Positions 7,926-11,548 of a stretch of DNA of 11,548 nucleotides are shown piece by piece. Source of the stretch: Spirochaetota bacterium (GTDB lineage Bacteria > Spirochaetota > Spirochaetia > DSM-27196 > PWMO01). Under the pieces are notes generated by a model that was given only the letters and a program-made list of their open reading frames with translations, made no database searches and had not been told where the DNA came from. The position numbers were made by a program, and so were the translations under genes. Numbering within the stretch: the stretch's first letter is position 1; each line of letters begins with the position of its first letter. The stretch covers positions 1 through 11,548 of the forward strand of contig JAAAOR010000017.1 in NCBI GenBank assembly GCA_009908735.1. The letters run 5' to 3'.

Positions 7926-8657
7926 GTGAGGACGCGGCGCACAAAAACGGTAATCGCGATGCCCGCGGTGATTCTCGTGGCCCTCATCACGGTGTTGGTA
8001 CTCGCCGGCTGCGATCAGGGGCGATCAGATACGCTCGAGGATCTCGCAGAGATGGAACCCGGTGATGGACCGGTGAGCGAGGAGCGTATCGCCGAGCTCA
8101 GACGGCAGATCGAAACTTATCGTGAAATCGTTGACGAAAAAGTGCAAGCAACAGGCCAATTGGGCGTGTATTACAAGATGCTGGCCCGTGCTTACATTAA
8201 CCGACGGATGTACGGACCCGCGTTGGACGCGCTGGAGGAGGCCATCCGAATCGAGACCGTCAATCCGGTCGTTTTCTACCGCGCAGGGGTCGCGGCCGGG
8301 CAATTGGGAAACGCCGCCGGCAGCGAAAGTGAGGCAATGAGGCAGTTCGACACCGCCGAGCGCTACTACGTGCGGGCCATCGAACTCGACGCGGAGTACG
8401 TGGATGCGCTCTATGGACTCGCAGTGCTCTACACCTTCGAGTTCGATCGTCCGGAAGCGGCGTTGGACCTCCTCGAGCGGGCGACGACGGTAGCGCCGGG
8501 GCGGGCGCGCCCCTTCATGCTGAAGGGCAGGGTGCTCCTGGCTCTTGAACGTCCCGACGCGGCGGCCCAAGCCTACGGAAACGCGGCAGAGACCGCCGAC
8601 TCGGAGGAGATCCGAGATGCGGCGCTCGAAAACCGTCGCCGCATTCTCGGCAACTAG
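7926..8657 (+). CDS. TPR-repeat lipoprotein, division-operon associated
   Basis: The predicted product is a 243-residue lipoprotein. From GTG 7926 it has a basic n-region (VRTRRTK), a hydrophobic stretch (about 8-25) and a lipobox LAGC with the modified Cys at residue 29, followed by Asp. After an acidic linker (about 30-55) come roughly four tetratricopeptide-like repeats at about 78-111, 115-155 (longer, with an insert), 159-192 and 194-227. Patterns such as ALDALEEAIRIE, AERYYVRAIELDAEYVDALYGLAVLY and ALDLLERATTVAPGRARPFMLKG show the repeats. TPR proteins scaffold protein complexes; the partner here is unknown. A TPR protein (BB0298, from memory) occupies the equivalent place between ftsZ and smf in Borrelia, so the position looks conserved in spirochaetes. 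The gene starts 4 nt after the recombinase and ends 19 nt before dprA. No specific function can be assigned. Confidence 0.82.
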   Translation: MRTRRTKTVIAMPAVILVALITVLVLAGCDQGRSDTLEDLAEMEPGDGPVSEERIAELRRQIETYREIVDEKVQATGQLGVYYKMLARAYINRRMYGPALDALEEAIRIETVNPVVFYRAGVAAGQLGNAAGSESEAMRQFDTAERYYVRAIELDAEYVDALYGLAVLYTFEFDRPEAALDLLERATTVAPGRARPFMLKGRVLLALERPDAAAQAYGNAAETADSEEIRDAALENRRRILGN

Positions 8658-8661
8658 ATGC

Positions 8662-8669
8662 AGGAGAGG
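8662..8669 (+). promoter_or_regulatory. Ribosome binding site for dprA
   Basis: AGGAGAGG lies in the 19-nt gap between the TPR gene and dprA, 7 nt before the GTG at 8677. A second purine run, AGAGGA at 8671-8676, would serve the GTG at 8683. These sites set the start region and argue against the much longer in-frame extension into the TPR gene. Confidence 0.55.
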
Positions 8670-8676
8670 CAGAGGA

Positions 8677-9714
8677 GTGATAGTGGATACGGAACGAGCA
8701 CTTGCAATCAGCCACCTTACCTTTCTTCGCGGTCAGGAGAAGCAGGTCCTGTATCGGTCGCTGCCGTCTCTCCACGCGCTGTTGCGGCTTTCACGTGACG
8801 ACATCGGCGATATCGTCGGGCGGCGCCTGAAAACGCGTGGCTGGGATCCGCCGCGTCTTGGACCGCGCGTAGCTCGCGACGCCGCCTTCCTTGATCAGCG
8901 CCGGGTGTCGCTGTTGATGTTCGGGGAACCGGCATATCCCCCGTGGCTCGCAGAGATATACGATCCGCCGTTTTTGCTCTTTGTCGCGGGGAATCCCATT
9001 CCGAGCACCGAGACAATGATTGCGGTGGTAGGGACCCGTAACCCTAGCCATGAGGGTCGTACCGCCGCCCACACCATCGGGCGGCAGGCCGCCGAGGCCG
9101 GCGTGCCGCTCGTCTCCGGTCTTGCCCGGGGGGTCGACACCGCCGCCCACCGGGGAGCCGTCGAGGGACGCGGAAAGACCCTCGCCGTTCTCGGCTGCGG
9201 CATCGATATCATCTATCCCGCACAGAATCGCGTACTCGGCCGGGAGATTGTCGAGCACGGCGGCTCGATAATCAGCGAATATCCGCCGGGAACCCCGCCA
9301 CGGCAGTTCAATTTCCCCGAGCGGAACCGCATAATCAGCGGCCTCTCTCGCGGTACCGTTGTGGTGGAGGCGCCCGAGCGCTCCGGTGCCCTCATCACCG
9401 CCGACCACGCCCTCGATCAGGGCCGCGACCTCTTTGTGCACCGCGTGGCCGACACGAGCCCGCGAGGCGCGGGTGCCCGCGGCCTGCTCGCCGACGGCGC
9501 CTGCGGCGTCACAGGCCTAGACGATGTAGTGCAAGAGTGGGGGCTGGTCGCCAAGGGTAGGACGGGCGGCACGCATGCGGCAAGCGGCGTTCGTGCGGCA
9601 GGGGGCGCCCGTTCGCCGGCCGCGGACGCCGCCACAGCGGGGCGCGCCGGCACCGTCGGCATCCAACTGGCATTCGAGCTCGAGGCGGAGCTCACGGGAG
9701 ACAACCATGGCTGA
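8677..9714 (+). CDS. dprA: DNA-processing protein DprA/Smf
   Basis: DprA/Smf binds incoming single-stranded DNA and loads RecA during natural transformation; it is also widespread in bacteria not known to be competent. The 345-residue product has a poorly conserved N-terminal part (about 1-100). A Rossmann-like DprA core follows, with VVGTRNPS (117-124), SGLARGVDTAAH (147-158), VLGCGIDIIYP (171-181), FPERNRIISGLS (213-224) and SGALITADHALDQGRDLF (236-253). The usual following segment, with a PG and an N.GxN pattern, is replaced by VHRVADTSPRGAGARGLLADGA. The last 55 or so residues are Ala/Gly/Arg-rich and low in complexity, with no recognisable winged-helix domain. The start is GTG 8677, after AGGAGAGG; GTG 8683 is close behind. 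The 3' end overlaps the next gene by 8 bp. The position matches smf in Borrelia and Treponema. Confidence 0.93.
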   Translation: MIVDTERALAISHLTFLRGQEKQVLYRSLPSLHALLRLSRDDIGDIVGRRLKTRGWDPPRLGPRVARDAAFLDQRRVSLLMFGEPAYPPWLAEIYDPPFLLFVAGNPIPSTETMIAVVGTRNPSHEGRTAAHTIGRQAAEAGVPLVSGLARGVDTAAHRGAVEGRGKTLAVLGCGIDIIYPAQNRVLGREIVEHGGSIISEYPPGTPPRQFNFPERNRIISGLSRGTVVVEAPERSGALITADHALDQGRDLFVHRVADTSPRGAGARGLLADGACGVTGLDDVVQEWGLVAKGRTGGTHAASGVRAAGGARSPAADAATAGRAGTVGIQLAFELEAELTGDNHG

Positions 9715-10663
9715 GCTGAAACAACACTGGTCGGAGCGAGCCGAAGATTACCTGGCATATCTTGATAGCGTGCGCAACCTCACCGGTTCGACGGTGGGCG
9801 CATACCGTCGTGATATTGGCGACTTTCTTTCCTGGGTGTGGAATAACCAGGACGAGGACGACGACATCGACCGCGACACCGTGCGTGCTTACGTCGCACA
9901 TTTAACCCGCGAGGGGTTCTCCCGTGCGAGCATTAATCGCATGCTCTCGGCGCTGAAGGGGTTCTTCCGGTTTCTGGTCAAGCACAACCTCATCGAAACG
10001 TCTCCCGCGGCCGAGATCCGAAGCCTCAAGGGTTCGGGAGATCTCCCGGGGTTTCTCTTCGACGAAGAGGTCGACAACCTCTTGGAGATTGTCGGCGAGG
10101 ATTACAAGAGCCTACGTGACCGGGCGATGTTCGAGATCCTCTACTCCACCGGTTGCCGACTGGCAGAGCTCACCGCGGCCGAGCTGGGCGATGTTGAGCT
10201 CGCCCGCGGACGAATGCTCGTGCACGGAAAGGGACGCAAGGATCGGCTGGTGTTCCTCGGCAATCGGGCCGTCCGGGCCCTGCTGGCGTACCTTCCCGAG
10301 CGTGAGGCACTGCTGCAGCGTCGTGGGATGGGCGAGCTACAGGCGCTCTTTCTCAACGCTCAGGGACGCCGTTTGACAGGTCGGGGCGTAGCGTTGATAC
10401 TGGAAAAACGCATTCAGGAGGCCGGCATCAGAAAGCACGCCTCTCCGCATACGCTGCGGCACACCTTCGCCACCCATCTTCTGGAGCGTGGCGCCGATAT
10501 CCGGGTCGTTCAGGAGCTTCTCGGGCACGCGAAGCTTTCCACCACGCAGGTGTACACCCATCTCGGTCTGGGGCGGCTGAAACAAATCTACGCTGAGGCG
10601 CACCCGCACGGGGCGATGTCCGCTGCGGGCGACACGAGGAATACGCACGATGAACGGAAATAG
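9707..10663 (+). CDS. xerC: XerC-like tyrosine recombinase
   Basis: This is a second complete Xer-type tyrosine recombinase, 318 residues long. The N-terminal core-binding domain includes [20 protein letters not shown] and [19 protein letters not shown]. The catalytic domain has R151 (TGCRLAE), K175 (HGKGRKD), H248 and R251 ([10 protein letters not shown]), H274 (LGHAKLS) and Y283 (TTQVYTHL). The C-terminal [11 protein letters not shown] resembles the XerC ending, so XerC is the likelier subtype, with the 7013 gene as its XerD-like partner. The expected role is dimer resolution at dif, coordinated with septation. An acidic patch ([11 protein letters not shown]) lies between the two halves of the DNA-binding domain. 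The ATG has GGGAG at 9696-9700. It overlaps dprA by 8 bp at the start and hslV by 14 bp at the end. In Treponema, as I recall, topA separates smf from xerC; here it does not. Confidence 0.93.
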   Translation: MAELKQHWSERAEDYLAYLDSVRNLTGSTVGAYRRDIGDFLSWVWNNQDEDDDIDRDTVRAYVAHLTREGFSRASINRMLSALKGFFRFLVKHNLIETSPAAEIRSLKGSGDLPGFLFDEEVDNLLEIVGEDYKSLRDRAMFEILYSTGCRLAELTAAELGDVELARGRMLVHGKGRKDRLVFLGNRAVRALLAYLPEREALLQRRGMGELQALFLNAQGRRLTGRGVALILEKRIQEAGIRKHASPHTLRHTFATHLLERGADIRVVQELLGHAKLSTTQVYTHLGLGRLKQIYAEAHPHGAMSAAGDTRNTHDERK

Positions 10664-11210
10664 CAGCAGTCGGGACGACGGGATGCACGCAACCACGGTC
10701 ATAGCCGTGCAGCGCGACGGCAAGCTCGCAGTCGCCGGTGACGGACAAGTGACGATGGGCGAGACGGTAATGAAGGGGAGCGCCCGTAAAGTACGCACGA
10801 TTTACGAGGGCAAGATAGTCGTGGGCTTCGCCGGCGCAACCGCCGACGCATTTACGCTCTTCGAGCGCTTCGAGGCAAAGATAAAGGAGTTCAGTGGTGA
10901 CCTCACCCGCGCGGCGGTGGAGCTCGCCAAAGAGTGGCGAACCGACCGCATGTTGCGCCGGCTTGAGGCGCTGCTGCTGGTTGGCGACCGTGAGCGAATA
11001 CTGCTTATCTCCGGTAACGGCGACGTGATCGAACCCGACGAGGGTGCGATCGCCATCGGCTCCGGCGGTCAGTACGCCTATGCCGCGGCACTTGCGCTTC
11101 TCGGCAACTCGGACCTGGACGCCGCCGGAATTGCTCGGCGCTCGATGGAGATTGCCGCGGGAATCTGCATCTACACCAACGACAACATCGTGCTGGAGGA
11201 ATTGTCATGA
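10650..11210 (+). CDS. hslV: ATP-dependent protease subunit HslV (ClpQ)
   Basis: HslV is the proteasome-like peptidase that forms a double hexamer and is activated by the HslU unfoldase. The 186-residue product contains [74 protein letters not shown] and GICIYTNDN, a close match to the family. The catalytic threonine should be T15, exposed after removal of a 14-residue leader. In mature numbering this places D17, K33 and S124 at the expected positions. ATG 10650, with GAGGA 9 nt upstream, is chosen. ATG 10683 is an in-frame alternative that would leave only a three-residue leader. The start overlaps xerC by 14 bp, and the stop overlaps the hslU start as ATGA. Confidence 0.96.
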   Translation: MNGNSSSRDDGMHATTVIAVQRDGKLAVAGDGQVTMGETVMKGSARKVRTIYEGKIVVGFAGATADAFTLFERFEAKIKEFSGDLTRAAVELAKEWRTDRMLRRLEALLLVGDRERILLISGNGDVIEPDEGAIAIGSGGQYAYAAALALLGNSDLDAAGIARRSMEIAAGICIYTNDNIVLEELS

Positions 11211-11548
11211 CACGGGACCTGCACGAGCTGACCCCTGCTGAAATCGTACTTGAGCTCGATAAGTTCATCATCGGGCAGGAAAAGGCCAAAAAGGCGGTCG
11301 CGATCGCCCTGAGAAATCGCGTCAGGCGGCAGCGTCTGCCCGAGGAGCTGAAGGACGAGGTTGCCCCGAAGAACATCATCATGATCGGCCCGACTGGTGT
11401 CGGAAAGACGGAGATCGCTCGCCGACTTTCGAAGCTCACCGGGGCGCCCTTTATCAAGGTGGAGGCGACGAAGTATACCGAGGTCGGCTATGTAGGCCGC
11501 GACGTGGAATCGATGATCCGCGATCTTACCGCGAACGCCGTATCAATC
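11207..11548 (+). CDS. hslU: ATP-dependent protease ATPase subunit HslU (ClpY), N-terminal part
   Basis: This is the first 114 codons of HslU, the AAA+ hexameric unfoldase that feeds substrates into HslV; the gene runs off the window with no stop codon. The translation begins [20 protein letters not shown] and continues with [18 protein letters not shown] (21-38), [20 protein letters not shown] with the Walker A GPTGVGKT at 61-68, and [18 protein letters not shown] (85-102), where GYVG (94-97) is the substrate-gripping pore loop. The match to the family N-terminus is close. The Walker B, sensor and intermediate domain lie outside the window (the family is about 440 residues long). The ATG has GGAGGA at 11195-11200, 6 nt upstream, and overlaps the hslV stop by 4 bp, which suggests coupled translation of the two subunits. 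Confidence 0.97.
   Translation, partial: MTRDLHELTPAEIVLELDKFIIGQEKAKKAVAIALRNRVRRQRLPEELKDEVAPKNIIMIGPTGVGKTEIARRLSKLTGAPFIKVEATKYTEVGYVGRDVESMIRDLTANAVSI

Noticed and set aside
7013..10663. The two tyrosine recombinases as integrases of a mobile element
   Set aside because: Both match the Xer length and motif pattern, they are embedded and overlapped in a housekeeping operon, and no direct repeats, tRNA target, cargo genes or composition shift were seen.
1..11548. CRISPR arrays, tRNA or rRNA genes, insertion sequences, riboswitches
   Set aside because: Coding sequence covers almost the whole window and no repeat array, cloverleaf, transposase or terminal inverted repeats were seen. The largest gap is 41 nt.

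Overview
The window is about 11.5 kb of high-GC bacterial DNA. Twelve protein-coding genes all lie on the + strand and are packed almost end to end. The order is murF, mraY, ftsW, ftsQ, ftsA, ftsZ, a XerD-like tyrosine recombinase, a TPR lipoprotein, dprA, a XerC-like tyrosine recombinase, hslV and hslU (cut by the window end). Recalled from memory, Borrelia burgdorferi has murF-mraY-ftsW-divIB-ftsA-ftsZ-TPR-smf-hslV-hslU followed by flgB, and Treponema has smf and a xerC/codV gene in the same neighbourhood. The order therefore points to a spirochaete, probably a free-living, high-GC member of the Spirochaetales. This is inferred from gene order and protein motifs; no database search was run.

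Positions 1-7013 are a compact division and cell-wall (dcw) block. MurF completes UDP-MurNAc-pentapeptide, MraY loads it onto undecaprenyl phosphate to make lipid I, and FtsW is the septal SEDS glycosyltransferase. FtsQ, FtsA and FtsZ supply the periplasmic linker, the membrane anchor and the Z-ring polymer. The murD, murG, murC, ddl, ftsL and ftsI genes of the Escherichia coli cluster are not present within this stretch.

Positions 7013-10663 hold two complete Xer-type recombinases that flank a TPR lipoprotein and DprA. The Xer pair presumably resolves chromosome dimers at division. DprA loads RecA on incoming single-stranded DNA in transformable bacteria. Positions 10650-11548 encode the HslV protease and the start of its HslU unfoldase.

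Twelve genes give eleven junctions. Six overlap by 1-14 bp and four more have gaps of 2-19 bp. The only larger spacer is 41 bp between ftsA and ftsZ, just after a perfect 8-bp inverted repeat in the last codons of ftsA. No convincing promoter, factor-independent terminator with a good U-tract, RNA gene, CRISPR array, insertion sequence or attachment site was seen, so the window reads as the interior of one long operon. There is no strong sign of an undescribed system. The points most worth a second look are the paired Xer genes in the division operon, the ftsA-ftsZ hairpin, the Ala/Gly-rich tail of DprA and the division-linked TPR lipoprotein.
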